Assembly (NCBI RefSeq): GCF_004027225.2
Contig: NC_044282.2
Coordinates: forward strand, 48,266,576-48,330,575
Direction of reading: 5' to 3'
From: Strigops habroptila
Taxonomy: Eukaryota; Chordata; Aves; Psittaciformes; Psittacidae
DNA length: 64,000 bases
Shown: positions 49,501 through 58,226 of the stretch, piece by piece
Layout: the number at the start of each line of letters is the position of its first letter
How positions within the stretch are numbered: position 1 is the stretch's first letter
Made by a program: the position numbers and the translations under genes
The notes under the pieces: generated by a model
Told to the model about the DNA's origin: nothing
Database searches by the model: none
What the model saw: the letters and a program-made list of their open reading frames with translations, nothing else

Positions 49501-52317
49501 AGCTCAGAAATTGCTTCTGGACAAGGACATCAAATACTGGCATACAAAATCTGATTTTCTTAACTACTGTGTATTTTTAAAATAAGGCACTGCATATAAA
49601 GACAAACATTAGCTGAAGTCTTGTATAACTTATACTGCAATACCCTCTTGTGGTCAAATAGAAATGTTTTGTCTAAACACCTGAACTTTTTCCTCCATAA
49701 AAAGCCTCTCCAGACATCTTTTCCTTTGACAGGGGGAAATAATTCACATATTTTTCACAGATGAATTTGTAGTGCGTATCATCACTTGTCTGACAGAACC
49801 GAAAGATGAACCTCAGTCAAGTTCTTCCTCAGAATGATGGGCACCAACACTGCTTGTCAGATAAACTAATCCCAAAACAAACTCCTAAGCAAAGGCACCA
49901 CTTCCTACAGTGACACTCATAACTTTTTTCAAGTTTCATGTCCCCAACCAGAAAAAATAAGATGCTATAATCGATTTACATAGAAACGAATGGCACGAAG
50001 CCACAGTAAACATCAACCTATTCTACTTTAGAATGAAAAGTACACAGTAAATCAGATGTACCAATCCAAATTAGCTCCTTGCTTATATGCCCCAAATTGT
50101 AATAATGAACAAATAAAATGCTAAACTGGCAGATGGTAATATGAAGGGAAACAGTTCAGTCCCTGCAACAGTTCTGCTGAGCTGCTAATCTAGTAAATGG
50201 CCTAAATGGGCTAATAGTATATCCAGTAAGGAATCTTGAGTAACACCCAGAAGTGTCATCCTTGCACTCACCTTGATGTGCTTTAACGGTGCATAACCAC
50301 TCCCTTGATGTCTTGTGGTCCCAACAGAAAATAAGATAATTTTTAAATTATCAGCTGTTAGTGATCCATTTTTGAAAACAGCAGATACATTTTAAAGTCA
50401 TATTAGTATAGTATTTTTTAAAACCCAACTTATTTAAACAGCCGTGATCCCATTCCCATCTATTATTTCCAGAGAAATCGCTTGAACTTTATGAAATGTC
50501 CAATGCCTGCATGTTGATTCATAGCTTACTTTTGGTTTAAGCCTACAGATGTCCTAAACAGTTAAGACTTCCTTCTTTTCTGAGGTTGTGGAGTCTCAGG
50601 CTAACAGAGCTGGCTGTAACTTAAGAATTCACTTTCAGTAAGATGTTTTGAAAGACACTTTGTAGCCCTACACCTGCATCAAAACCAGGGTAGTTACAAC
50701 TCCTGCATCTTTGCAGACACTACTCAATGCCGTAAGTTTTAAATACCTGCTTGTAATCTTTCTGGTCCAGTTTATTCAGTGGCTACAAGTAGTCATTTGG
50801 AGGCTCTGTACTCAGCTCAATATTATGTTTAATTTGCACAAATTGACCTGAAGGAAGGATTAGAATTAAAATAACACAAGAACTTTGTAAACAAGAATTA
50901 AAAAGCATTCCATGCACAGGAACAGACTTCTCATTAGGGTCCTTCCCTGACCTGATCAGGAGCTAAAAATCCCATGCACACTGATTAATGCACTAGGTCT
51001 TCCAAATGTGCCTCAGCTTCCTTTTAAAGCAGTTAGATGCTGCTAAAACCCCATTCTCCAACCAGCTGCACACATTCCAACTTGGAGTGGACCCTGGAAC
51101 AAATGCAGCAGGATAAGCAGATTCCAGAAGAGGAACAGAGACAACTATCAGATTAGGTTGGCAAATAGTTCATTTCTTCAGTTCAGGATAATGCTATGTG
51201 AATACAAGACTTTATTCGGGTTTTGGCTGAAACAGATGAACAAAACTATTTAGGTTTCAATTATCTCGGAAAAATGAGCAAATAAACAAAAAGTCTACTT
51301 CATTCAAACCCAAAGCAAACATTGTGGTTTGAGGTGGATTTTACCTCTTCTTATGTTACTACAATCTTCAAATCAGAATAATTTTTCCAATTATAGAAGT
51401 ATTTCATGCTCAAATATGTATACATGAAGTGTTTGGATTGTTGCATACTTGCAACTATTTTAAAGAAATTTTTTGCCAAATTCGGCATGCATTTCTCGAC
51501 ACTGCAAGCAAATAAGTTTGCCAAAATTCCCTAAAAAAGTAGATTCAAAGTTCATTGGCCTTTACCACAAAGATGAAGCAAGAGGCTAGAATTCATCTGG
51601 AGCTAATCCACACTACTCAAAAACAAGTCAGTCAAGAATTTCAGAGGAACTGAAATACTCCATTTTCCTGCAAGGTCACACATACTTGAGGAAGTGACTT
51701 CATACCACAGAAACCTAACAGGCTGACTGTAAAGATAAACGCTGGCATTTTGGACACTGTTTTGAAAATTCTCACTTTGCATGCTAATAACCATATATTA
51801 TGCTAATAGTTACTTAAGAACTACTTTTAGTTGCTTAATACCTTCTGCAGAAATCTCTAAGTACTTAAAAGGGACTTTTGGTGATCTCTGGCTGCTCTTT
51901 TTTTTTAATCTAAAAATCAGGAGATTTCACCACAGATTCGTTAAAATATCTTATTTTCAACAAACAAGCTCTGTCCAAAATGTATTTCAAGGCCCCAGCA
52001 GCTGCCCCACTGGGTCTCTGCTCCCTTTCTGCTAAATATTCACAAGTCAGACTTGTTTCCAATAAACATACCAGGGAAACCGGCAGGTTTCAGGTTTTAC
52101 TTCTGCTACATAACCACAACAAAAGTCCTTCTGACATACCCAGCAGCAATCTCCACAGCACCCTTTGCTACTAAGGCAGACTTTATTGTTCTGAGGAATT
52201 TGAATAGAGGGTGGTCTCAGCTGCCAGCAGCAGTAATCACCTCGTAAACGGGGAGTTTGCTGATTACAGCTGGGGATTGGATGGCTTTCAGTAACAGTCG
52301 TTTCTTACAAAATTGCT
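46593..52317. other. Intergenic DNA upstream of CIMIP5, no gene seen
   Basis: AT-rich, no frame longer than about 105 codons, no recognisable repeat. A CAAAA-type run lies near 49470-49490. Sequence just left of 52.3 kb may hold distal promoter elements of the downstream gene. Confidence 0.55.
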
Positions 52318-52331
52318 GTTACCATGAGAAC
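52318..52331 (+). promoter_or_regulatory. X-box-like RFX site upstream of CIMIP5
   Basis: GTTACC-AT-GAGAAC: the left half fits GTNRCC fully, the right half fits RGYAAC at four of six positions. It lies 248 bp upstream of the ATG. RFX factors commonly drive motile-cilium genes through proximal X-boxes, which fits the assigned gene. The match is imperfect. Confidence 0.4.
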
Positions 52332-52578
52332 TGCCTCAGCATTCAAGCAACAAAGCAACATAAAGCAGTAGGAAATGAACATTAAATAAGAAGGAAGTAA
52401 AACAGCACTGAGCATTGCCTGTCAGTACTGCCGTGCACCTTATTCTTCTGAAAGCACTCCAAATCAGCAGCTAAAAGAAAACTTAGGAGAGAAGGAGCTT
52501 TGAAAGTTCAAAAATAGGTTTAACATTCATAACAGTCACGATATACCTAATGATACTAGGGATACAGTGAGTCTCAAA

Positions 52579-52835
52579 ATGGACAAGTTGGAAAAGGGTT
52601 CTGGATTCAGGAGAAATACCTCGGTTAGGTCTCAGCAACCAGCAACCACATCTCTGGGGCAACCAGCCTCAGCTCCATCTGCGTCTCTTAGCAGCACCCA
52701 GCCCAGAAGATCTGTCACACAACCGGCTACTCGGGCCCGGGCAGATGAGCAGGCAGCACTGCAGCAGGACCAGGTTCAACAGGATAAGATCTGGAGAGAG
52801 TCTGTGGAGGCTGAACAGAGAGGAAGAAAAATCTG
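52579..52835 (+). CDS. CIMIP5 (C2orf50 family) coding exon 1, ciliary microtubule inner protein
   Basis: Begins at an ATG in good context (A at -3, G at +4) and ends at a consensus donor (CTG|GTAAGT), leaving two bases of a Trp codon. It encodes a Ser/Thr/Ala/Gln-rich, probably disordered N-terminus followed by a helical stretch with QQDKIWRE and EAEQRGRKIW. Joined with the two downstream exons the frame stays open and gives 162 codons, the length I recall for the human C2orf50 product. The family is named ciliary microtubule inner protein 5, a component inside axonemal doublet microtubules. Identification rests on recognition of the QDKIWRE...NWSFLKDYD...NMDYFF pattern, not on a search. An untranslated 5' exon may lie further upstream. 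Confidence 0.75.
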
Positions 52836-53321
52836 GTAAGTCACTTGCTCCAGTTCATGCCTCTTCTACTCATCTTGACATTGGTACTAATGCTCCCTGA
52901 CAGCCTTGGGGCTTGACCTCAACCCTATACTATGAAAGGAAATTTTCTTCTCCAGGGACTTTGGATCAGACCCTATTATCTCTGTTTTCCTTCTCTGGAA
53001 AAAATCTATCCTAGTATCTCCTGGCATGCTGGACTTAAGCTGAAAGGGATGCAAAGAATTGCATGCTAAGTATCTTTTAGCTTTATAGAAATTTCCAGAA
53101 TGAAGATTTAAATGTGCCAACCTTTATAATTTATTGCAGCCACACTGATGCTATCACCTCTTCTCATATTCTTGGAAATGGCTGAAATGGGAGCTGAACA
53201 GAGTGTTCTGCCAAAATGCAATTTTGTATTCCCAATCTGTAAATCTACTGACCATGCCCCATTGTTACAGTGTTTGAGCAGACTGAACTGCACACATACA
53301 ACCTAAGCTTTAACTGTGTAT
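52836..53321 (+). other. CIMIP5 intron 1, part left of the retrovirus
   Basis: Starts with the donor GTAAGT. No coding or recognised repeat content up to the ERV target duplication. Without the ERV and one duplication copy, intron 1 would be about 2.3 kb. Confidence 0.65.
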
Positions 53322-53326
53322 AGTGA
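53322..53326. repeat. ERV target-site duplication AGTGA, left copy
   Basis: AGTGA immediately before the LTR start TGTCC; the same five bases follow the 3' LTR at 60721-60725. Five bp is usual for ERVL-class and several other retroviral integrases. Confidence 0.88.
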
Positions 53327-53585
53327 TGTCCTGGGTTCAGCTATAGCAGTCATTTTTCTCCTTCTTAGTAGCTGGTGCAGTGCTGTGTTTTTTAACTTTC
53401 AGCCTGGGAACAACTCTGATAACACTGATGTTTTTAGTTGTTGCTAAGTAATGTTTATTCCAACCAAGGACTTTCTCAGTCTCATGCTTTGCCACGGAGG
53501 AGGGGAAGCCGGGAGGAAGCAGAGACAGGACACCTGACCCAAACTAGCCAAAGGGGTATTCCATACCACAGCACGTCATGCCCAG

Positions 53586-53593
53586 TATATAAA
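53586..53593 (+). promoter_or_regulatory. LTR TATA box
   Basis: TATATAAA in the 5' LTR, repeated at 60416-60423 in the 3' LTR. Just downstream a short inverted repeat CCGGG/CCCGG is kept in both LTRs although its loop differs. Confidence 0.7.
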
Positions 53594-53812
53594 CCGGGAG
53601 GAGTTGCCCGGAAGGCCCAGATCATTGCTCGGGTCGGGCTGGCTATCGGTCGGCGGGTGGTGAGCAATTGTATCCTCTCCCCTTGTTATTTCACTAATCA
53701 TTATTATCACTGGTGGTAGCAGTAGTGGTTTTGTATTATACCTTAGTTGCGGGACTGCTCTTATCTCAACCCGTGGGAGTTACATTCTTCCGATTCTCCT
53801 CCCCATCCCTCC

Positions 53813-53836
53813 GGGAGCGGGGGGAGGAAGGGGGGG
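53813..53836 (+). promoter_or_regulatory. G-run cluster in LTR, possible G-quadruplex
   Basis: Runs of 3, 6, 2 and 7 G within 24 bp; the 7-G run can supply two G3 blocks, giving four G3 tracts. The same cluster is present unchanged at 60643-60666. Confidence 0.45.
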
Positions 53837-53898
53837 AGTGAGCGAGCGGCTGTGTGGTTCTGAGTTACCGGCTGGGCTCAAACCACGACAGTTCTTTT

Positions 53899-53916
53899 TG
53901 GCGCCCAACGTGGGGC
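53899..53916 (+). other. Primer binding site, tRNA-Lys(1,2) type
   Basis: TGGCGCCCAACGTGGGGC starts 8 nt after the LTR and is the complement expected for the 3' end of tRNA-Lys(1,2), the primer used by spumaviruses and several other retroviruses. Mammalian ERV-L elements were named for a leucine primer, so the lysine site is notable. Confidence 0.9.
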
Positions 53917-54000
53917 ACGAAAGGTTGAGATAACGACAGATCTGACCAGAGTGTGTTTAATCATATTTGTGATAAGCATTCATTGTTACTACTCGTCACA

Positions 54001-54384
54001 ATGGTGATTATTTGGCTCTCAGACTTGTTGCGCTTGATCTCAGAGTTTCAGCATGTTGTACCTTACTTACAGCCACTATTTGCTGTTTTAGTGTTTATCG
54101 GCTGGGGGGCCTGGGCTAAGGTTCTTGTTTCACTGTACTTCATGGTAATGACTTGTAATACAATAGACTCATTGACCATGAAACTGGTCTGGTTTGTGCT
54201 TCCAGCGTGGCCATCACCTCTATACATTGGGAGGTATATAATGAAATATTTTAGCAATTGCATATCTTTTTTTTCTCCTCGGGGGGTAAAATTACGAAGG
54301 AAGCATTCTCTTTCACCCCCCGTTCCCCCACCACCCTATTTGCAACAGCAGTTGAGAGTTCTGAAGGTTTTGGATGGCCTTTGA
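54001..54384 (+). CDS. gag 5' frame: hydrophobic leader with two membrane segments
   Basis: Starts at the first well-placed ATG after the primer site (A at -3, G at +4). The first about 90 codons hold two long hydrophobic segments (about residues 22-46 and 55-75), with no N-terminal glycine for myristoylation. The frame overlaps the main gag frame by about 125 bp, and the text after the T8 run (54267-54274) makes better sense in the main frame. I infer that this is the true N-terminus of Gag, connected by a -1 frame change within the T8 run: either one lost base in this copy or ribosomal slippage. The codons after 54274 in this frame are probably not used. Alternatively it is a separate small membrane protein. 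Confidence 0.6.
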   Translation: MVIIWLSDLLRLISEFQHVVPYLQPLFAVLVFIGWGAWAKVLVSLYFMVMTCNTIDSLTMKLVWFVLPAWPSPLYIGRYIMKYFSNCISFFSPRGVKLRRKHSLSPPVPPPPYLQQQLRVLKVLDGL

Positions 54385-56543
54385 GTACCCTTGAAACCTG
54401 CCTGCTGATTGTGCTGGGGATCAGCATGTTGGCAAACATACGGAGTGTGTTTTACCCACGGCCATCCCGTCGTAGGAACATCCTATTTCGTTTAATCTCA
54501 AAAATTCAGCAGTATCAGGTTCGAATCTGGTCTAGGGTTAGACAACGATATAGGAGGACCACCAGGAGATTTTCCCTGAGGCTGGACAGTTATGAGTGGC
54601 AGGGTGTGTGGGATAGTATGGGCAAGTATCTAGGCCAGTGGGCCCCTCCAGTGCTTTGGAACTTCACCACTGAACAAGTGCAACATCCGGAAAAACTAGT
54701 AAAACACTTAAACGAGATGTGCTGTTGTCCTGGTTATACCAGAGAGGGACAAATCATGGCAACGTGCTGGGGCTTGGCCTATGCCTACAGAGCCCTGCTC
54801 AACACTATCCAGCACCTTCAAAGGGAAAAAAATGTCTCTGGATCTGATGGCAAAGCAACAGACAACGCAGCTATGCCAACTACAAGCACAGCAGCTACTC
54901 AGACCCTGACCACAACAGACAACACAGCTACTCCAAGTACAGCAGCTACATCAACCCCAGTGACAAGCACAACAGCTACTCAAACCCTGACCACAACAGA
55001 CAACGCAACTACTCCAACTTCAAATACAGCAGTTACACCAACCCCAGTGACAAGCACAACAGCTACTCAAACCCCGACAGCAACAGACAATGTGGCTACT
55101 CCAAGCACCACAGCCACACCAACCCCAGTGACAAGCACAGTAGCTAGTCAAACCCCGACAGCAACAGACAATATGGCTACTCCAAGCACCGCAGCTACAC
55201 CAACCCCAGTGACATGCACAGTAGCTATTCAAACCCCAACAGCAACAGACAATGCAGCTGTTGGTGTTACTCAACTCCCAAGCACAACACCTGCACCAAC
55301 CCCAGCAATAGACATTGCAACCACTCCAATCCTAGTGGCAGGCACTGCAGCCACTCCAACCACAGTGACAAACACTGCAGCTAAACCAAATGGCCAGTTT
55401 GTGACAATGTCTGTTGCCCCTGTAAGCAAAAGCAAACGAAAGGCACAAAGAGCAACCCGCGAAGCGAAGAAAGATGAAGACCCAATGCCATTACTACATG
55501 CAACAGCATCTGAACAAGAGTTACTACTACGTGGGTCAGAGGAAGAGGAAGAAGAAGAAGAGGTCACTTCTCGACCCCGGACCTCAACTGAACTGCGGAA
55601 TATGCGAAAAGATTTCACCCGTCTTCCAGGGGAGCACATTGTCACCTGGTTGCTCCGGTGCTGGGACAATGGGGCCGACGGTCACGAACTAGAAGGTAGG
55701 GAAGCCAAGCAGCTGGGATCACTTGCTAAGGAAGGAGGAACTGACAAAGCGATTGCAAGAGAGAAGCGAGCCCTCAGTCTTTGGAGGCGGCTCCTGGCAG
55801 CTGTGAAGGAAAGGTTTCCCTACAAAGACGATATTACGAGTCGCTCAGCCAACTGGACCACGATAGAGAAAGGCATCCAGTCCCTGAGGGAATCAGCCAT
55901 TACAGAGATGATCTATCGTAGGCCGGATGCCAGGAACACATCCATAGATCCAGATGAAGTCGAATGTACACCACCCATGTGGCGGAAACTTACATGGAGT
56001 GCACCATCATCATCTGCCCACACATTGGCATCAATGACCTGGAATGACGGAATATCACCAACAGTGGATTGCCTGATTCGTCAACTCCAAGAGTTCGAAG
56101 ACAATCTCACCCCTTCCATCATTTCAGCTGTGGAAAAACTGTCCCAGGAGTTCAAACAATTGAGAGACGATTTATCCGATCTATCCAGCTCCCCACGCAT
56201 ACCAACCCATGTCTCAGCTATTAACAGAAGGCGCCCTACTGCTCAAGACAGAAAATATAGGAGGTACACGCCACGGGCCACCCTATGGTTTTACCTGCGG
56301 GATCACGGAGAAGACATGAGAAAGTGGGATGGAAAACCTACTTCAGCTCTGGAGCAACGGGTGCGTGAACTGAAGAGGAGAACAATGGTCAAGGATGATG
56401 CTCCCAGGAAAGCCGCTGCTCCAGCCTCTGACAAGCAGTTTCCCAGATGGAGTGAAAGAGCTGATTTTACTCCAGCTCCTGTGATAAGGAATACTAATCC
56501 CTTTCTACAAGACAGAAGTGGAGAATTTTGTGATCACTATTAG
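54258..56543 (+). CDS. gag main frame (ERVL-type Gag), membrane segment, Thr/Pro repeats, capsid-like domain
   Basis: Open for about 760 codons, but without an ATG near its start: it opens just after a TAG at 54252, and the first ATG is about 57 codons in. This supports entry from the upstream frame. In order: a hydrophobic segment around codons 45-60; a strongly basic Arg-rich stretch (about 66-110); a Cys-containing helical part; Thr/Pro/Ala tandem repeats (about 200-336); a basic patch; an acidic run of eight Glu near codon 430; a capsid-like region beginning with ELRNMRKDF and WLLRCWDNGA, like ERVL Gag; and a basic C-terminus. No Cys-His zinc knuckle is visible. It ends at TAG 56541-56543, in frame with pol. 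Confidence 0.85.
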   Translation: MHIFFFSSGGKITKEAFSFTPRSPTTLFATAVESSEGFGWPLSTLETCLLIVLGISMLANIRSVFYPRPSRRRNILFRLISKIQQYQVRIWSRVRQRYRRTTRRFSLRLDSYEWQGVWDSMGKYLGQWAPPVLWNFTTEQVQHPEKLVKHLNEMCCCPGYTREGQIMATCWGLAYAYRALLNTIQHLQREKNVSGSDGKATDNAAMPTTSTAATQTLTTTDNTATPSTAATSTPVTSTTATQTLTTTDNATTPTSNTAVTPTPVTSTTATQTPTATDNVATPSTTATPTPVTSTVASQTPTATDNMATPSTAATPTPVTCTVAIQTPTATDNAAVGVTQLPSTTPAPTPAIDIATTPILVAGTAATPTTVTNTAAKPNGQFVTMSVAPVSKSKRKAQRATREAKKDEDPMPLLHATASEQELLLRGSEEEEEEEEVTSRPRTSTELRNMRKDFTRLPGEHIVTWLLRCWDNGADGHELEGREAKQLGSLAKEGGTDKAIAREKRALSLWRRLLAAVKERFPYKDDITSRSANWTTIEKGIQSLRESAITEMIYRRPDARNTSIDPDEVECTPPMWRKLTWSAPSSSAHTLASMTWNDGISPTVDCLIRQLQEFEDNLTPSIISAVEKLSQEFKQLRDDLSDLSSSPRIPTHVSAINRRRPTAQDRKYRRYTPRATLWFYLRDHGEDMRKWDGKPTSALEQRVRELKRRTMVKDDAPRKAAAPASDKQFPRWSERADFTPAPVIRNTNPFLQDRSGEFCDHY
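54267..54274 (+). promoter_or_regulatory. T8 run forming a phased slippery heptamer
   Basis: In the frame from ATG 54001 the bases at 54267-54273 read T TTT TTT in the X XXY YYZ phase needed for -1 slippage, and -1 is exactly the shift that enters the main gag frame. A G6 run follows at 54281-54286. The same position is also where a one-base homopolymer deletion would be most likely. Confidence 0.4.
54858..55265 (+). repeat. 81-bp tandem repeats inside gag (27-residue Thr/Pro units)
   Basis: The word ACAGACAA recurs at 54858, 54915, 54996, 55083, 55164 and 55245: spacings of 57, 81, 87, 81 and 81 bp, all multiples of three. Units contain TPTPVTST and TATDN motifs. Thr/Pro/Ala-rich and mucin-like. 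The opposite-strand Cys/Trp-rich frame here is a shadow of the same repeat. Confidence 0.9.
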
Positions 56544-56567
56544 AGGGGCCCTGCCTCCGGCCAGGTG
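56541..56567 (+). promoter_or_regulatory. In-frame UAG between gag and pol, possible read-through site
   Basis: TAG at 56541-56543 ends gag; the following codons are open in the same frame into pol, which has no ATG of its own near the start. A GC-rich potential hairpin (CCTG 56550-56553 pairing with CAGG 56562-56565, extended by CC/GG) begins about 7 nt after the stop, a spacing like that of gammaretroviral read-through signals. Confidence 0.55.
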
Positions 56568-58226
56568 GAGGAGAGGGATAATCGGGTTTACTGGACTGTG
56601 TGGATCAGATGGCCTGGCACATCAGTCCCACAGAAGTATAAGGCTCTAGTAGATACCGGTGCACAGTGTACTCTGATGCCATCAAGGTATCAAGGGGTGA
56701 AACCCATTTCTATTTCTGGAGTGACAGGAGGATCCCAAGCGTTAACTATGCTGGAAGCTGAAATCAGCCTGACTGGGAGGAAGTGGCAAAAGCACCCCAT
56801 TGTAACTGGTCCAGGGGCTCCATGCATCCTTGCCATAGACTATCTCAGGAGAGGGTACTTCAAAGACCGAAAAGGGTATAGATGGGCTTTTGGTATCGCT
56901 GCCTTGGAGACAGAGGAAATTAAGCAGCTGTCCACCTTACCCGGTCTCTCAGAGGATCCTTCTGTTGTGGGGTTGCTGAAGGTCGAAGAACAACAAGTGC
57001 CAATTGCGACCACAACAGTGCACCGGCGGCAATATCGCACCAACCGAGACTCCTTGATTCCCATCCATAAGCTGATCCGTAGACTGGAGAGCCAAGGAGT
57101 GATCAGCAGGACCCGCTCACCCTTTAATAGCCTCATATGGCCAGTGCAAAAGTCTAATGGAGAGTGGAGAATAACAGTAGACTATCGTGGCCTGAACGAA
57201 GTCACACCACCATTGAGTGCTGCCGTACCGGACATGTTAGAACTTCAATATGAACTGGAGTCAAAGGCAGCCAAGTGGTATGCCACAATTGACATTGCCA
57301 ATGCATTTTTCTCAATCCCTTTGGCAGCAGAATGCAGGCCACAGTTTGCTTTCACTTGGAGGGGCGTCCAGTACACTTGGAACCGACTGCCCCAGGGGTG
57401 GAAACACAGCCCTACCATCTGCCATGGATTGATCCAGACTGCACTGGAACAGGGGAAAGCTCCAGAACTCCTGCAATACATTGATGACATCATCGTGTGG
57501 GGTGATACAGCAGAAGAAGCTTTTGAGAAAGGGAGGAAGATAATCCAAATCCTGCTGAAGGCCGGTTTTGCCATAAAATGGAATAAGGTCAAGGGACCTG
57601 CACAGGAGATTCAATTTTTGGGAATAAAATGGCAAGATGGACGCCGCCAGATCCCCACAGACGTGATCAACAAGATAACAGCAATGTCTCCACCAACTAA
57701 CAAGAAAGAAACACAAGCTTTCTTAGGTGTTGTGGAGTTCTGGAGAATGCACATCCCAAATTACAGTCTGATTGTAAGCCCTCTCTACCACGTGACCCGG
57801 AAGAAGAATGATTTCAAATGGGGCCCTGAGCAACAACAAGCCTTTGAACAAATTAAACGAGAAATAGTTCATGCAGTAGCCCTTGGACCAGTCCAGGCCG
57901 GGCCAGATGTGAAAAATGTGCTCTATACCGCAGCTGGGGAGAATGGTCCTACCTGGAGCCTCTGGCAGAAAGCTCCAGGGGAGACTCGAGGTCGACCCCT
58001 TGGCTTTTGGAGTCGGGGATATAAAGGATCCGAGGCCAGCTACACTCCCACTGAAAAAGAGATACTGGCAGCCTATGAAGGGGTTCGAGCTGCCTCAGAA
58101 GTGATAGGAACTGAAGCGCAGCTCCTCCTGGCACCCCGGTTGCCTGTGCTGGGCTGGATGTTCAAAGGCAGGTCTCCTCTACACATCATGCAACTGATGC
58201 TACATGGAGTAAGTGGGCTGCACTAA
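56544..58226 (+). CDS. pol part 1: protease and reverse transcriptase, broken at its 3' end
   Basis: Continues the gag frame after UAG. An aspartic protease lies at the start (LVDTGA, DTGA at 56652-56663). Then come the RT domain with ATIDIANAFFSIPL, LPQGW and YIDD (57477-57488), a thumb, and a connection region that resembles an inactive ancestral RNase H (LGFWSRGY, TPTEKEILAAYEG). Pol would be made as a Gag-Pol fusion and cut by its own protease. The frame runs off near 58180-58190 and stops at TAA 58224-58226: the following ERVL-like codons continue in another frame, consistent with loss of one base (or gain of two). Motifs are otherwise intact, so the copy is recently disabled. Confidence 0.92.
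   Translation, partial: RGPASGQVEERDNRVYWTVWIRWPGTSVPQKYKALVDTGAQCTLMPSRYQGVKPISISGVTGGSQALTMLEAEISLTGRKWQKHPIVTGPGAPCILAIDYLRRGYFKDRKGYRWAFGIAALETEEIKQLSTLPGLSEDPSVVGLLKVEEQQVPIATTTVHRRQYRTNRDSLIPIHKLIRRLESQGVISRTRSPFNSLIWPVQKSNGEWRITVDYRGLNEVTPPLSAAVPDMLELQYELESKAAKWYATIDIANAFFSIPLAAECRPQFAFTWRGVQYTWNRLPQGWKHSPTICHGLIQTALEQGKAPELLQYIDDIIVWGDTAEEAFEKGRKIIQILLKAGFAIKWNKVKGPAQEIQFLGIKWQDGRRQIPTDVINKITAMSPPTNKKETQAFLGVVEFWRMHIPNYSLIVSPLYHVTRKKNDFKWGPEQQQAFEQIKREIVHAVALGPVQAGPDVKNVLYTAAGENGPTWSLWQKAPGETRGRPLGFWSRGYKGSEASYTPTEKEILAAYEGVRAASEVIGTEAQLLLAPRLPVLGWMFKGRSPLHIMQLMLHGVSGLH

Larger units (their letters stand above)
53327..53890 (+). repeat. 5' LTR of the ERVL-class provirus
   Basis: 564 bp with TGTC...GACA ends. 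A TATATAAA box is at 53586-53593. No canonical AATAAA is visible between it and the LTR end, so the R/U5 boundary is unclear. The last 100 bp are GC-rich with long G runs. Identical in length to the 3' LTR, with about 14 substitutions, all within the first 346 bp. It should contain the promoter and, lying in sense orientation, could start transcripts into CIMIP5 exon 2. Confidence 0.95.

Noticed and set aside
52836..52839. Taking the first exon frame as a complete 90-codon gene ending at TAA
   Set aside because: The TAA is part of a consensus splice donor GTAAGT, and the downstream exons continue the frame.
53438..53719. 93-codon frame in the LTRs (also at 60268-60549)
   Set aside because: It lies wholly inside the LTR in both copies and its downstream half covers the promoter region; no evidence of a product.
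55020..55669. Minus-strand Cys/Trp-rich and Ser-rich frames
   Set aside because: Shadows of the gag tandem repeats and glutamate run on the plus strand.
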